Shown piece after piece: positions 33,720 through 46,279 of a DNA stretch of 64,000 nucleotides (position 1 is the first letter of the stretch; each line of letters begins with the position of its first letter). Source of the DNA: Diplocarpon mali (Eukaryota; Ascomycota; Leotiomycetes; Helotiales; Drepanopezizaceae); assembly GCA_024741835.1 (NCBI GenBank), contig JAENRP010000059.1, forward strand, positions 78,840 through 142,839, in the 5' to 3' direction. Made by a program: the position numbers and the translations under genes. Below the pieces are notes generated by a model. The model saw nothing but the letters and a program-made list of their open reading frames with translations, was not told where the DNA came from and searched no databases.

Positions 33720-36275
33720 ATGGCCTCCCAATCTACACTTCGATACTCCGCGGATCCGCTCGCGAACTTCTATTACATTTACTCGAACCTCTTCCAGCAG
33801 CGCCTGAAAGGCACATCCAAGACAACAAGACTCCTGGGTGTTCTCGCGCTCACCTTATCCATATTAGCCAGCGGTGAAGGAACACGACGATGGTGGAAAT
33901 CTTGCAACGCGGAGAAGGAGCAGGGCCGTCGGCTTCTGCGGAGGAATTCGGGGCTGAAGAATAAAGATGGTTCGAGAGTTATCTTCGTCCCGTACAAGGA
34001 CTCGACATCGAAGGTTACCATATCCCCTACAAAGGCTATGACGTTCGATGCACATCGAAGACTGTTTCTGAACCCCCCGAGGGCCTCTGGGCTCTCTGAC
34101 GGTAATACTCCGCAGGTCCCCCCGCTACAGACGAAACCGGGGCTCAACTTGGCATTCTTGCATCAGTTTCTCAGTCTTCTGAGTATTATGATTCCAAGGT
34201 GGACTAGCAAAGAGACCGGTTTATTATTGAGCCACGGGGTGTTCTTGATGCTGCGGACATACCTTTCTCTAGTGGTGGCTAGACTTGATGGAGAGATTGT
34301 GAGAGACTTAGTTGCAGGGAACGGACGTTCTTTCATCTGGGGAATCGTCAAGGTAAGTAGTGTCGCCGCTCATTTTCCAGAATACATTTCGTATCGTAAT
34401 TCAAATACATGGAATTGACGCACACAGTGGTGTGGTATTGGCAGCTTTGCCTCCTACACAAACGCCATGATCAAATTCCTGCAATCGAAAGTCTCGATTG
34501 CCTTCAGGACACGCCTCACAAGATATATTCACGATTTATACCTCAATGATAATCTAAATTACTATAAATTATCAAACCTGGATGGCGGCATCGGACAAGG
34601 AGCAGATCAATTTATTACACAAGATCTCACACATTTCTGTGCAGCGGCAGCAAGTCTCTACTCCTCCCTGGGCAAACCATTCGTTGATCTTTTGGTTTTC
34701 AACTACCAATTGTACAGGTCTTTAGGACCCTTAGCTCTCACTGGGCTGCTGAGCAATTACTTCCTGACAGCTACCATATTGAGGAGGTTATCTCCCCCAT
34801 TCGGAAAGCTGAAGGCAGTCGAGGGCCGTAAAGAGGGTGATTTCCGGGGGTTACATGCTCGTCTTATTGCAAATGCCGAAGAAGTAGCATTCTACGGAGG
34901 TGCAAGCATGGAAAAGAACTTTCTGGATAAGGAGTTTAAGAGCCTCAAGAAGTGGATGGAGGGTATCTACACCCTGAAGATACGCTATAATATCCTTGAA
35001 GACTTCGTTCTGAAGTATAGCTGGAGTGCGTACGGATACCTCTTGAGCTCCCTTCCCGTGTTCTTACCAGCATGGGGCGGTCTTGGAGGAACCCAAGAAC
35101 TGGCAGATGCGTATGTAAGTGGTGGCCGTGAGAGAGGGCGAATGAAGGAGTTCATTACCAACAAGCGTCTCATGCTTTCACTTGCTGATGCTGGTGGTCG
35201 GATGATGTATTCGATTAAAGACCTGTCGGAGCTGGCAGGGTACACGAGTCGGGTTTATACCTTGATCTCGACGCTTCACCGTGTACATGCCAATGCATAT
35301 TTTCCCCAGCGAGGAGCACATCCTGAGCTGTACTCATTATCTGATGTACAGGGCACTATTCAGAAAGGCTTCGACGGGGTCCGTCTGGAGAACGTGCCCG
35401 TAGTGGCACCGTCTGTATTCCCTCATGGAGGAGAGGAATTAGCCGATTCTCTTTCTATTATAGTGCATCCTGGGGAGCATCTCTTGGTAAGCTCACTGCA
35501 TTATTGATGTTCAAAACGAGATCTGACACTAGCATAGATATCCGGACCCAACGGTGTGGGCAAGAGCGCTGTAGCCAGGATAGTCGCAGGACTCTGGCCC
35601 GTCTATCGTGGTCTGGTCTCTCGACCGCGCAGCTTAGGTACAGATGGCATCATGTTCCTCACCCAAAGACCCTACTTGAGCGTGGGAACTCTCCGAGACC
35701 AAGTCATCTACCCTGACGGCGAGCTAGAAATGCGTGAGCGCGGCCGTCGAGATATTGAACTCAAGCACATCCTCGAAGAAGCCAGGCTAGGCTACCTCCC
35801 AGACCGAGAAGGTGGGTGGGATACGCGCAAGGATTGGAAGGATGTGCTGAGTGGTGGTGAGAAACAGCGGATGGCTATCGCGAGACTGCTCTACCATGAA
35901 CCGCGCTACGCTTTCATCGATGAAGGCACGTCGGCTGTGTCTTCTGATGTCGAGGGCTTGCTGTATGAGAAGTGCAAGGAGAAAGGCGTCACGCTGATTA
36001 CTATCAGTACGAGAGCCAGCCTGAAAAGATACCATACATTCAATCTTACACTTGGACTGGGCGACGATGGGAGTGGATGGGATTGGGAGAGGATCGGCAC
36101 GGAGAAGGAGAAGATGGGTGTAGAACGGGAATTGAGGGAGTTGAGAGAGCAGCTCGCCAAGGTCAAGGAGTGGGAAGACCGGAAGACCGAGATCGATGCA
36201 GAGCTAGCGAAGGTTTGGGTCGCGGGTGGCGAGGTCTTGGAGGGTCCAGAGTATGGAGAGCGAGAAGATAGTTAG
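33720..36275 (+). CDS. Peroxisomal ABC half-transporter, ABCD/PXA type
   Basis: Three exons, 33720-34352, 34428-35486 and 35538-36275, give 809 aa. ABCD half-transporters import long-chain fatty acids or their CoA esters into peroxisomes for beta-oxidation, working as dimers. Residues ~150-400 hold the membrane domain, including the conserved loop FRGLHARLIANAEEVAFYGG (EAA-like motif of the subfamily). The ATPase domain has Walker A GPNGVGKS (about 567-574), a Q-loop region TQRPYLS, the signature LSGGEKQ (about 668-674), Walker B ending FIDEG and a TSAVS segment typical of ABCD proteins. The D-loop region reads EGTSAVS where ECTSAVS is usual. The N-terminus carries a cluster of basic residues. 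I favour the Pxa1-type over Pxa2-type from the VIFVPYKD..DAHRRLFLNPP stretch but cannot settle it. The C-terminus is a charged helix. Confidence 0.93.
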
Positions 36276-38511
36276 GAATGAAGTCTGGCGCAGTCGAAGC
36301 GTTACCCATGAGAGAGCCTACTCTCTTGATGCTCTCCGAGACTTTCGTCTAACTTTTGTGGTTTTGACGCAAGTATACTCTGAAGTCGCCACGTAGCTTC
36401 TGAGCCAAGTGAGCCTCTACAGGTGATCGGAGGCGGCATTCAGCTCCTCTCTTGTGAACAGGTTGGTACATGTGAAGAGACTTGCAGAGTAGAACACTGG
36501 ATGCTCGGGGGTCGAAGGGGTAGCGAGGCGGTGTTTTGTAGCCCGCCTTCACGAGCATGGGCAGGGGCCAACGCACGGGCCGATATATCTTCCGGAAAAG
36601 TACGGGCAGGCGTTCATACAACTGTGCAGTGCCCTTTCAAGTAGCTAAGTACCTCTATCTACCTCATTACCTTGTCTGTATTCTACCGGCAGATGATTCC
36701 CAGATGCTTCACGACGTTGGAAGGCCGCCGGCACTGGGGCGACAAGGACAAAGACAACGGCAACGAGCCCAATCTGCAGCGGCCGAGAGCACATCCACCG
36801 GCAATGCATCTATCTACCTGCCTTCTCCCTCGCTGGCAAATACGCCTCCCACCCGACCGGCCTTCGTGCAGCCTGCAGCGTGTGGAGATGCCAACCCTCC
36901 GTCCCCCTCTCTCATCCGAGATCGAACTCTGGAATAACTGAAGCGCGTACGGGACGGAGTCGAGCAAGTTGCAGCGGACAGGGTCTGGATCTCGACTAGC
37001 ACATGCGTGGTTGGTTTGTGGTGTGGATCTGGGCCTGTGAGGGGCTTTCCCCGTAGCCGCCGAGGCAAGCTGGTGGACTTGGACATGGCCTGGGGGCGGC
37101 TCGCCATTCCAGCTAAGACGAAGGATTCTGCGGTTGGTTATTATCACTACCGAATTGTGGTACACAAGGGAAACGCCTGCACATGAGAATATCCATCTTC
37201 ACAGGACCCGGGACTGGGTGATTCGGCAGGCCAAGTCGAAATGGCTTCTCATCTCGAGAAATGAGCTCGCGAGCTTCCAGGTTTTGGCCCCGTTCCATGA
37301 TCCAGTCGCATCACATACCTACCGAACGGGTGATGCTAGTATTGCGCATTTGTGATGTTGTGATAGGACAGCGGGAGGAGAGCGCTTAATGCATCTTCAT
37401 GTATCTTCGCCCCGGACGACGACTGATCGGCTGTGGCTGAACGGCCTGCCGTGCTAGTGTGACTGGACGTCTCTTGCGTGTAGCTGCGAATGCGACAGAA
37501 TCATGTCGGAAGGGCTCACGTTGCGAAGAATGTTTTCGATGAAGGCTGTACAGGATGATCAGTCCGCGTACAACCCAACCCGTCTGTTCGAGGAGAATCC
37601 AAGGCCCTTGAGGTGAGGACAGTATACAAGTCGGAGGGTAGTGTCGGGTAGGAAGACGGCGAGTCGATGCAGCTGGTCTGATAAATACCTAGGTAGGTAA
37701 TGTACGCACCAGCGACTATGGAGCCCGACGACCGCTAGATCTGGTCTGAACAGCAGCCATCAACTGTTCACACGCATCACCCATCAGTCCGTTCCATCCA
37801 TCCCCTCTATATTCACGCATCACGACCGACATCCGGGCTTTGAGTTGAAGGCTTCGTTGACGCGGCATTTGCAATTCGTATTTGCGTGGCACATTTCCGG
37901 TCTTTCCTTACCTTAGTCATCCCGACCACTCGCTCAAACCAATCTCGCTTATGNCCCCCCTCCCATCCTCCCCCGATTTCGTCTCAGTACGCCAACCTCT
38001 CTCCGCCCCATCAGCCTCTCCGAATCTCTTCATCTCGCCCCTTTCAGTCGAGAGCTTGCAGAAGCAGCTCGAGTTCAGTCCATTCTCTTCTCTGATTATC
38101 GCAACGCACTCCATCGCGCCATTTATCGCCTCTCTTTTGTCGTGTAACGCCGCGCGCGACGATAATTCGATCTAACCTCGAAGCCGCATTAGGGGTCGAC
38201 ACCACCCATCTGCCGCTCACCAACGCGTCCATCCATAACTCGGCCGAGGCAGATTGCTACTTTCTGGGCGCGGATCTTCAATTTGACGTGCGGTCTTGTA
38301 TTGCCCTCAATGAGTAATGAGATAGTACAGCCCACGGAGCAACATCTTAGCCGCTCGACCTCGACGCAGGGTGGAAAAGCCTCAAAACCACCTGCGCTGG
38401 ATGCATCGAGCTGTACGTCCTCTCTCTCCCCCCACATCTCTGCTGTGAACGTACCAGATTCAATGCGCTAGCTATTTTCGAGTCGTTCGAGGTAGCGACA
38501 GTCAGCTAACG
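36276..38511. other. 2.2 kb intergenic and promoter region
   Basis: This lies downstream of the ABC transporter gene and upstream of the phosphatase gene. Short frames on both strands are unconvincing. One ambiguous base (N) is at 37954 beside a C run. The motif ACCTAGGTAGGTAA sits near 37687. The C/T-rich stretch from 37880 to 38110 probably belongs to the leader of the phosphatase transcript. Confidence 0.4.
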
Positions 38512-40273
38512 ATGGCCACGACAGTCATTAACACTCCTCAACCGTCCAGCTCTTCGACCCACGCAGCCTCGACTGCGCAGAACACTGCTACTACCGAGGA
38601 CTCCGATACCACCGCCTTGTCGGGCTCACCCTTCGAGAACGACTCCTTAAAGGCAGCTGATGAGGCTCTAGAGGTCCCCAAGAAAACCCGCAGCCTGCTT
38701 CACGTCCCATCGAGATCCTCTTCGCAGAACATTCAGCCATCACCAACATCCACTGGACTGAGCGGCGCCACTGTCAGCGATTCGCGTGAAAGTATTGGGA
38801 GCAGATCAAAGGGGTCGAAGGGAAGCACACTAGGGAGGAGACGGAATGGGAGTGTTGCAAGCAGCAGAATGTCGATAACACAACAAGGAGTACCGGCGGG
38901 CCAGCCAGGCGCCGCAAATACATCTTCCCACCCTGCAGCTGCTCGGCAGGCAAAGAAGAAAGGGTTCTTGTCATTTCTCTGCTGTGGAGTCCCGGATGGC
39001 GCAAATTCGATGGATCCTCACGACGCAGCTGTTCCTGCAAACAAGGTCACAAAGGCGCCGTCAACGCGCCCAATCACAGCTAGTAGGCCGGACCAAGGGA
39101 CATCTACACACTCAAACAGCACTCCTTCCAAATCTACGACCGAGAAGGAGGCTTTCCGTCAGGATGCCGTGAAGCAGGTCGAGCTCGACGACGGTTTCAA
39201 TGCCAATACTTCTGGCCGAAACTCGCAAACGGGTACGAGCACGCTCCCTGAGGTCAATGGCGATGTAAATGAATCACATGCAGTTGCACGTGATATATCT
39301 CTGTCCGAGTTGTCAGAGGCAGCGGACCCTACATCCGCCGAACAAACCGTGGTGTCTAGCCCAGCAGCCGCGTCGCAGGGTCTTTCCAGGTCAGGGTCAA
39401 GGGATGTCTCGGCTCCCGAAGTCCAGGAACAAAAAGATCCCGAAGATGACATGATTACGGCCGACTCACAACCCGTACCAGCTGATAAAGAGGAGGCTCT
39501 GGTTCCTGTCGTCAGGCAGGATGAGCCACTCAAGGAGGCTACCCTGCCTCCTCCACCCGTTCCTCAGCCTCAAGCAGGCCCAACTGACAGTCTATCCGAG
39601 CCAGAGCCAGCAGAGGAGAAGCAGGAATGGCTGCTTCCACCGATTGCTCCAAGATTCCAGGGAAAGAAGTGTCTAGTATTGGATCTCGATGAAACGCTGG
39701 TGCACAGTAGCTTCAAGGTATGTGGCTTCGAGGAGTACTAGGATTGAAAATTGATTCTCTCTAGATTCTACACCAAGCCGACTTTACCATCCCGGTGGAG
39801 ATCGAGGGCCAGTACCATAATGTATACGTGATCAAGCGACCTGGTGTCGACCAGTTCATGAAGCGAGTTGGTGAGCTTTATGAGGTTGTTGTATTCACAG
39901 CTTCTGTCTCGAAGGTATGCCTGGGCAAATCATCTTGAAAGTTCCGACTAACGCTGCACAGTATGGCGACCCTCTCCTTGATCAATTAGATATTCATCAC
40001 GTTGTGCACCACCGACTTTTTCGAGAAAGTTGTTATAATCATCAGGGAAACTACGTCAAAGATCTTTCTCAAGTTGGCCGAGATCTGCGAGAAACCATAA
40101 TCATCGATAATTCTCCCACATCATATATTTTCCACCCCCAACACGCTGTTCCTATTAGCAGTTGGTTCTCCGATGCTCACGACAATGAGCTTCTCGACTT
40201 GATTCCTGTCCTCGAAGACCTAGCAGGGCCACAGGTCCGAGACGTCAGTCTTGTCCTTGATGTCGCCCTCTGA
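38512..40273 (+). CDS. Psr1-type FCP/SCP phosphatase
   Basis: Three exons, 38512-39717, 39765-39914 and 39962-40273, give 555 aa. The catalytic domain starts at about residue 385 with the HAD signature [11 protein letters not shown] (Asp391 and Asp393, then Thr395) and is split by two short introns. Further motifs are [17 protein letters not shown] (second conserved motif), and [10 protein letters not shown] (motif with the C-terminal Asp), then [13 protein letters not shown]. This is the small CTD-phosphatase/NIF family; yeast Psr1/Psr2 act at the plasma membrane in salt-stress responses. A basic patch followed by Cys-Cys ([12 protein letters not shown], about 148-159) resembles the palmitoylation site of Psr1, although that lies at the extreme N-terminus in yeast. 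The rest of the N-terminal 380 residues is Ser/Thr/Pro-rich and disordered. Confidence 0.93.
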
Positions 40274-41164
40274 AGCAATATTATTAAGTGCGCTCCTGCA
40301 TGCAAATACACTTGCTGTCATAGCGGATGGCGTTTCTGGTTTATACCATTGGTTTCATTGTAGAATGTACTGTTTAATCTATATAATGTCTTCGGCGAGA
40401 ACCGAGCAGCCTATTTTCCCTTGATGGGTGGGCGGATGGGTCAACAAAAACTGAACGGGCAAGAGAGCATGGCTCTTGCTGGGCCGGATGGAACGCGAAG
40501 GAAGACAGACTGGGAGGAGCCCCAGCCTTGGAAAAGTACCACAGTCCAGTAGACTGTTGCTGTCATCTCATCTTTTCTTTTTGTCTGGAAGCGAGCAGAG
40601 AAGTCAATACCTGGAGAGCGAATACGGAGAAGCATAGATGCAGGGTCTCTATTTCCTTTGTCTATCTTGAATTCATAGCATGCGGTTTTGGGGCGCATAT
40701 CGACACCTTCCTGTATCAAAGCAAATCGAGGTTTATGGTGATGCGAAGCATTAATCATTAGCGAGAATGGAAAGATGCATCATTGCAATACCCAGGAAAT
40801 AGTAATAACTCAGTAGAAGCAGCTACTTAATCTTTTACCCTCCTAACAAGCTATAGCAGTACTCAGGATAGAAGCTTTGCAAATCTTATTGTTCAAAATT
40901 GCCTTTTCAAAAGTGCTTTCTCTGGTCCCCAGATTTGAAGCTTCCCATATTCCCATCTAACCTTAGCGGGCCCACAAGCAGGTAGTAGCGTCAATCCCTG
41001 CCAAGCTTTCTTTCAATGTCGCTCGTGTCCTCATCTCAATAAATCGACCCAGCCAGCACTTCCACTTCTCTCTCTACTTCCCATAATCCGCCTTCATATC
41101 GTCCAACTTTCTTTCTGCAATCCGCATCGAATTCTATCTTCCTTTCACATATCACAAATCCATA
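40274..41164. other. Intergenic region and Sec61 beta promoter
   Basis: About 890 bases between the phosphatase stop and the Sec61 beta ATG. Open frames on both strands are short and overlap without domains. The CT-rich stretch from 41040 to 41160 probably includes the transcription start and leader of the Sec61 beta gene. Confidence 0.4.
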
Positions 41165-42056
41165 ATGGTAAAAACTATCCTTTCTCGCTCCATTTACCCA
41201 GCGCGCAATCAAATAACTGTCTACCGAGACCACAATTTCTCTCCTGCTTTCACTTCAAAATTACTTCGCAATCGGGTCACAATGCTAATCATTTATCAAA
41301 AAAAATAACAGTCCTCCCCACGCTCCTCCTCCCCAGTCAATTCCCCCGCCGCCCTCGCCGGCCGCCCATCCTCGCCTACGCCGCCCGGCGGACCGAAGAC
41401 TGCGATTCGCCGCCGCGCTGCTGCCGACCAGAAGGACAAGGTTGCCAATGCGAGGCCGTCGAGCACGAGAGCTGCTGGGGCCGGTGGCTCGAGTAGTACT
41501 ATGCTGAGTAGGTGAATTCTTCTTTTCTCCTTTTAGGACGTTTTTGAGGATCCCGAGGAAGGGCAGCTGAAGCTGGAGCTGGGTTGGATCGAAGTGACAT
41601 TGTGGGTAATGCTGGAGCGAGTGCGTGATGACGATATTCCGGAGGGATTTAATGTGTAAGGAGAAGCGTCCAAGTCGGAGTTCGGCGGTAGAGTCTGCTA
41701 CAATCGCCCTCTCGCAGATTGCAGCGCTCACAAATTTCAGTCATTTTACCGGGCTTAGAAACTATCGCCAAAGGAGTTGTGGCCAAAGACCACGCAGCAA
41801 CAGGCCACAGCATATCCGGCTCTTTTGCTATTGAATTGCAGGATGCTAACTAGCAAGCAGGACTCTACACCGATGAATCCCCAGGATTGAAGGTCGATCC
41901 CGTCGTTGTTCTCGTTCTCTCTCTGGTTTTCATATTTAGTGTCGTCGCCCTGCATAGTACGTCCTCCCCTCCCTCTCTCCCCGCGTCTTTCCACGCACAT
42001 CCTCTAATAAAGAACCTGCAGTTATCGCCAAGGTCACGAGGAAGTTCTCCGGCTAG
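41165..42056 (+). CDS. SBH1: Sec61 translocon beta subunit (Sbh1)
   Basis: Four exons, 41165-41167, 41312-41507, 41861-41956 and 42022-42056, give 109 aa. No single frame is long, so the gene is easy to miss. Exon 1 is only the ATG, immediately followed by a GTAAAA donor; the next exon reads SSPRSSSPVNSP. The family signatures are IRRRAAADQKDKVANARPSS, TRAAGAGGSSSTML and LYTDESPGLKVDPVVVL, then one C-terminal transmembrane helix (core VLVLSLVFIFSVVALHIIA) and the basic tail KVTRKFSG. This tail-anchored protein is part of the ER protein-conducting channel with Sec61 alpha and gamma. The residue before LYTDESP is Arg where Lys is common. Intron 2 is unusually long (353 nt). Confidence 0.95.
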
Positions 42057-44943
42057 ACATGGATGCAGCGTGCAGGGAGTTGTTTGAAAATTGGACATAT
42101 GGTCTCTGAGGGAGATCACAAAATTCTGATATAGGCCACGGTACATGTGATACGAGGAAGGGGATGTAAGTTTCGGGTCCTTGTATTATAGGCTGAATAT
42201 CAGGAGGGTGCAACGCAATGTGCTGTACTTTCGAGTACTTGCCTGCATATTCTTCATACTCTGGTTGGTTGTAGCATACAATATCTAGTGATTATTGGCC
42301 CGATAATCCAATGTACGAGGTTCTATCTGGCACCGTTGGCTTCTGGGGTTACGTTTCCAGTCGCTTCTTACCTACGGCTGGCCGATGTTTGAATCTGCCA
42401 AAGGGCGATGGAATCACTGGCAGCCAAGCGGTGATTAGTACAGCGGGAAGTGGATCCCCTGCCAGCTAGATGTTGATCGTACGAGTAGGTTTACAGGGTT
42501 TCGGCCGATGAAAGATTATCTATTCTCTCTTCCTTCTGCGAATGAGGTCCTCGCTGTGATCACGAGCTTTGAATCATAGCTCGCCATGAGACCTCTGAGC
42601 TCTGCCTCATTACAAATCTTCATTTCAATTTCTTAGAGTCTGTTGCAGTCCTTGATCTTGGAAATTTCTCCAATGTCTCTCTTGAAAGAGGACTAACCCG
42701 TCCTCTGGTCTTGGGTCGCTTTCTTGACAAGGACTCGCTGTGCAAACGAACGTACAGTTTATCTGGTTCCGGTGGGGCATTGAAGGGTTTCTTTCATGCG
42801 CTAGTAGTGGTGATGTTTTGGATGTTGGAAGGGCTGTGTTTATGTCGTGCGGTTTGAGAGTCTTTGGATTGTATGAGCCTACAAATCTATCTGGGTCAGG
42901 ATCTAGAAGGTTTTCTGGATCATGGAGGGTGTATGTATAGTGCTGCGATGTCCTTGGCTTTGAATGCCGATGATACATATAGCGTATAAAGAGTCATGAG
43001 AAGAAGAGGCTACCCATAAGTAGTCATAGACACTAAACAAGATCTGCCCTGTTCTTCTTCTTGGGTGGTAAGTTACAGCTCCTACTTATCTCTGTCAGAC
43101 TACTCATCTCTTTCAGGATTCAGAAGAGGGCTCGGAGCTACCAAAAGTAGAGAGGGATTCGTTGATCCAAGGAGGTAGATCTCTAGCCCCTCCAGAGGCA
43201 TATCACAGAGTCCGAATATAGATGATCACAGTGACAAGATTCCGAGGAGCTGCGAACATTGGTTTCCGATCCCAACCACAGCCAAACATCTGCCGTCTTG
43301 GGGCGACATTCCGAGAAGATGAGCCGCTGACTTGCTTATACCTTGTAGTAAGCGCATGGCGTTTCTCATGTTTGTTCTTAGCCATCCTACTACCTGTTGC
43401 TAGTAGATACGATCTCATGCTTTTCCAAGTCCCTGTAGCCCAACTACTCTGGACATGAATTACATGCTTATCTCCCGAGGTTCCAGTCATACGGCGAGGT
43501 ATCTAGGTGCCTTACATACCTACTTATATAAGCGATAGCCGAGAAAGGGGCGTCACTATTCCCAAAGCGGACATCGCGCATGCCTTCTCCCTCGCTTCTT
43601 GTGTTTGGTTCCGCCATTCCAACATGTTGATACAATATTGAGGTTGTATAAAATCGACGTTGACCAGGAACTGGCTCGTTCCCAGGCCAGGGCTGCTCAG
43701 GAGGTGGCCGCACCGCACCGATCATTCGAGCGCATACCATGGAAACCTTCGAACAGCAGGATTTGACCGCAGTCCAAACGAGAGCTCGGAGCCGCTGAGA
43801 TCCTCCCTCACGATGATCGCAGTCCAGGTCAGCATCAGAGCCGTCTTCACCTGGGACCTTCAGCTCGCCAACCACCGCCTCGAAGTTCGTTCCAGTGGTC
43901 TGTCCAGTCTCCAAGACACACATCAGCTCGGTACACAGCCTCTGGCCTCACGTTCTTCATCTCGCCTGAGGGCCGCTTTAGCTTCGAGTCCAGAATGTAT
44001 TATGTCTGCGCACAAGCTCTGACATGATCTCTCTACACGCCACGCATGAGGCTTGTACCTAGTAAGCCCTCGCTTACTCGTACGCAAAACATCGATTCTA
44101 TGTAGAGATTCTATCTAGGGATCGTTGGCTTCGACTCGGGTATCTGGAATACCGGAAGTTGCTTACCTTCTCGGCGCGAGTATTGCGTTCGGTCCAAAGC
44201 TCAGAAGAGTAACGGGATACCTTGTAGCTGCTTGTCTCTTCGTCCTCTCATAGCGATGAGGAGGTTGGCTGCTTAACGCTGAAAACCAGTTCCACCGTGG
44301 CAGTATCTTGCTTCTGTCTCCTCACGCTCTTCATTGTCCTACCTCGCTGCCTCCGGGCTTAGCGAGTCCTAGGGGTCTACCGGATTTGTGGGGAAACCCC
44401 AGCCTCTAAAACTCAAAATCGAGTCTGCCACTACCTCAATACCTTGGAATCACTACGAGCCGAACATCAAGCCATCTAAAGATGTACTCTATAGATCTCT
44501 AGCGGGAATACGGCTGTTTTTCCAGGCGGAATCTCGACCGGCAGTATTCGGGATGCTGCGAGAGTTTGGCTGGAACAAACGGGTCCCTTGAAGCTTCGAC
44601 GTGCCCTCACGACACGTGTGATCAGCGATGCTTTCTTTACTTTTGCATACGTGGCAGTGCTATTTAGACTGAGGTCAAGACAGACCTCGTTGGAAATAAT
44701 TTCACTCCACGACTTCTGAGTGAGCACGACAAGCAGGCATTGGATTGAGCCATTCGTTGTACGACCCGGACTCAAGGACACACTCACCTCAGCTCATCTC
44801 ATTCTTTTCATAATCTTATATTATAAAGCAGGATACCCAGTCGAGTACAGGTCCATCCTCCTCACCAAGAAGACACCTTCTCAATCTACTTCGCTGTTCC
44901 AAATACAACACCTATTCTCAATACAATACTAAATTCCTTCACT
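42057..44943. other. 2.9 kb intergenic region with one unassigned open stretch
   Basis: No gene with a recognisable domain was found. A 151-codon minus frame at 43468-43923 has protein-like composition at its start (ELKVPGEDGSDADLDCDHRE) but loses that character towards the 3' end and has no family signature. An overlapping minus frame at 43524-43718 also looks coding-like, so a degraded multi-exon gene is possible. The last ~150 bases are the promoter and leader of the small secreted protein gene. Confidence 0.35.
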
Positions 44944-45385
44944 ATGAAGACCTCCACATCCTGCTCGGTTGCTCTCGCAGCTCTCCTCTCCTTCGCCTCC
45001 GCTCTTCCAAGCTCAAGAGCACAGCTCAGCGCCAGAATCCCCGCAGAAGGAGCGCCTGCCTCTGTCTCCGTCACACTTCGAGGCGCGACACCAGAGGCGT
45101 TTTACACCTTGAGCGTCCCCTTGAATGCTCCTGCTGGCGAGTCCACACCAACCGGTAAGTGGAAGTGATGGAGTCGAACGAGTTACATACTGACCCTGCT
45201 GTCCAGCCTCACAGGATCCCGGCCGCTTGAGCATCTCATACGTCGAGTATGATCACTCCATCGCCACTTGCATTTTCTACGGTGTCGATGGGAAAGATGC
45301 TGCTGCTGCTGTGGTCGTCGAAAGCAACAACCAGCTTGGCCCTCCTCAGACAATCCACGCGGTGTGGTGCACTCCGGTTCACTGA
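44944..45385 (+). CDS. Small secreted protein
   Basis: Two exons, 44944-45154 and 45207-45385, with a 52-nt intron (GTAAGT..CAG) give 129 aa. Residues 1-21 (core SCSVALAALLSFASA) are a clear signal peptide. The mature part has no recognised domain; it holds two Cys (ATCIFYG and VWCTP), which could form one disulfide. Hydrophobic and polar residues alternate in a beta-rich pattern. Size and secretion fit the broad class of fungal small secreted proteins, some of which act in host interaction, but nothing in the sequence shows such a role. It sits alone between two long gaps. No tandem copy or adjacent paralogue is seen. Confidence 0.72.
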
Positions 45386-46279
45386 GGGGAGAAGAAAGGC
45401 TCTCTTGAGAGTTGAGGCATTTCCAAGGCCTGTAATATGCAGCGGGACCTGGGCTAGTTTCAGGCTTCTTCTATAAAAGATATTGGATTGGATGGCGGCG
45501 GGTTCCTTTCGCGTCGAGGTCACGTTTATCTGGTAATACAACTGGTCTCGTAATTGCGGTTCAATCATCGTTGCGTCTGTACGCTGGTTCTGTTTCTGTG
45601 CGCGGTTCTCCTTTCCTCCTGTCTTGTTTAATGTCTGTCTTTGGAAGCTGGCTTAATCCTCGTCCTGCCACGCATTTGTACCTAATAATTTTAGATTGAT
45701 GTATTGAATTAAAAGCGCAAGTACCCATAACCGCCAGCTGGCATATCCTCGACTGAATTTCCTTGGGGGATATCCTTCGATTCTTTGACCAGTTAGAACG
45801 TAATCCAATCAGGTCAGAAAAAGACACTCGGAGACCAGAGCGTAATCCGATCGGGTCGGGAAAAGACTTTGAGAGACCAGAATACATGAACTAAACGCAA
45901 CCATGTGGGGAATGTTCGTTTGATGGCACTGAAACACCAACCTAGCTAACGTTCAGCTTCCGAGGTTTTCGAAGCCAAACTTACGACATGCCCCCTAGTG
46001 TCCGCTCAGCTATTCCTCTACCTTTCCGCGTGTGAATTTCGGACGCCGACGGGGATTTGTAGTTGCATCGGGTGATATGTATATCCCAGGTCGAGGCTGG
46101 GCAAGCATCTGTCACAAAGCTTGTGAGACCCTGGAAATGTGTGGTGTCAACTACTCTACCGCATTTCAAGTTAATTCCTATCTCCCAATGCACGGGGCGG
46201 GGGGGTTAAGTATGATTAGAGTATCGGAGAAACCTTGTTAGAAATGAGAGATATGTGCCGAGGTGGGGAGCGGTGCCCC
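45386..46279. other. Intergenic region
   Basis: About 900 bases between the secreted protein gene and the convergent SET-domain gene. It contains the 42-bp tandem duplication listed next. No gene is seen. Confidence 0.4.
45799..45882 (+). repeat. Two-copy 42-bp tandem duplication
   Basis: The sequence starting CGTAATCC at 45799 recurs at 45841 with the same length. The two copies differ at about eight sites, nearly all A/G or C/T transitions. It overlaps a minus-strand frame without a recognised domain. Confidence 0.6.
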
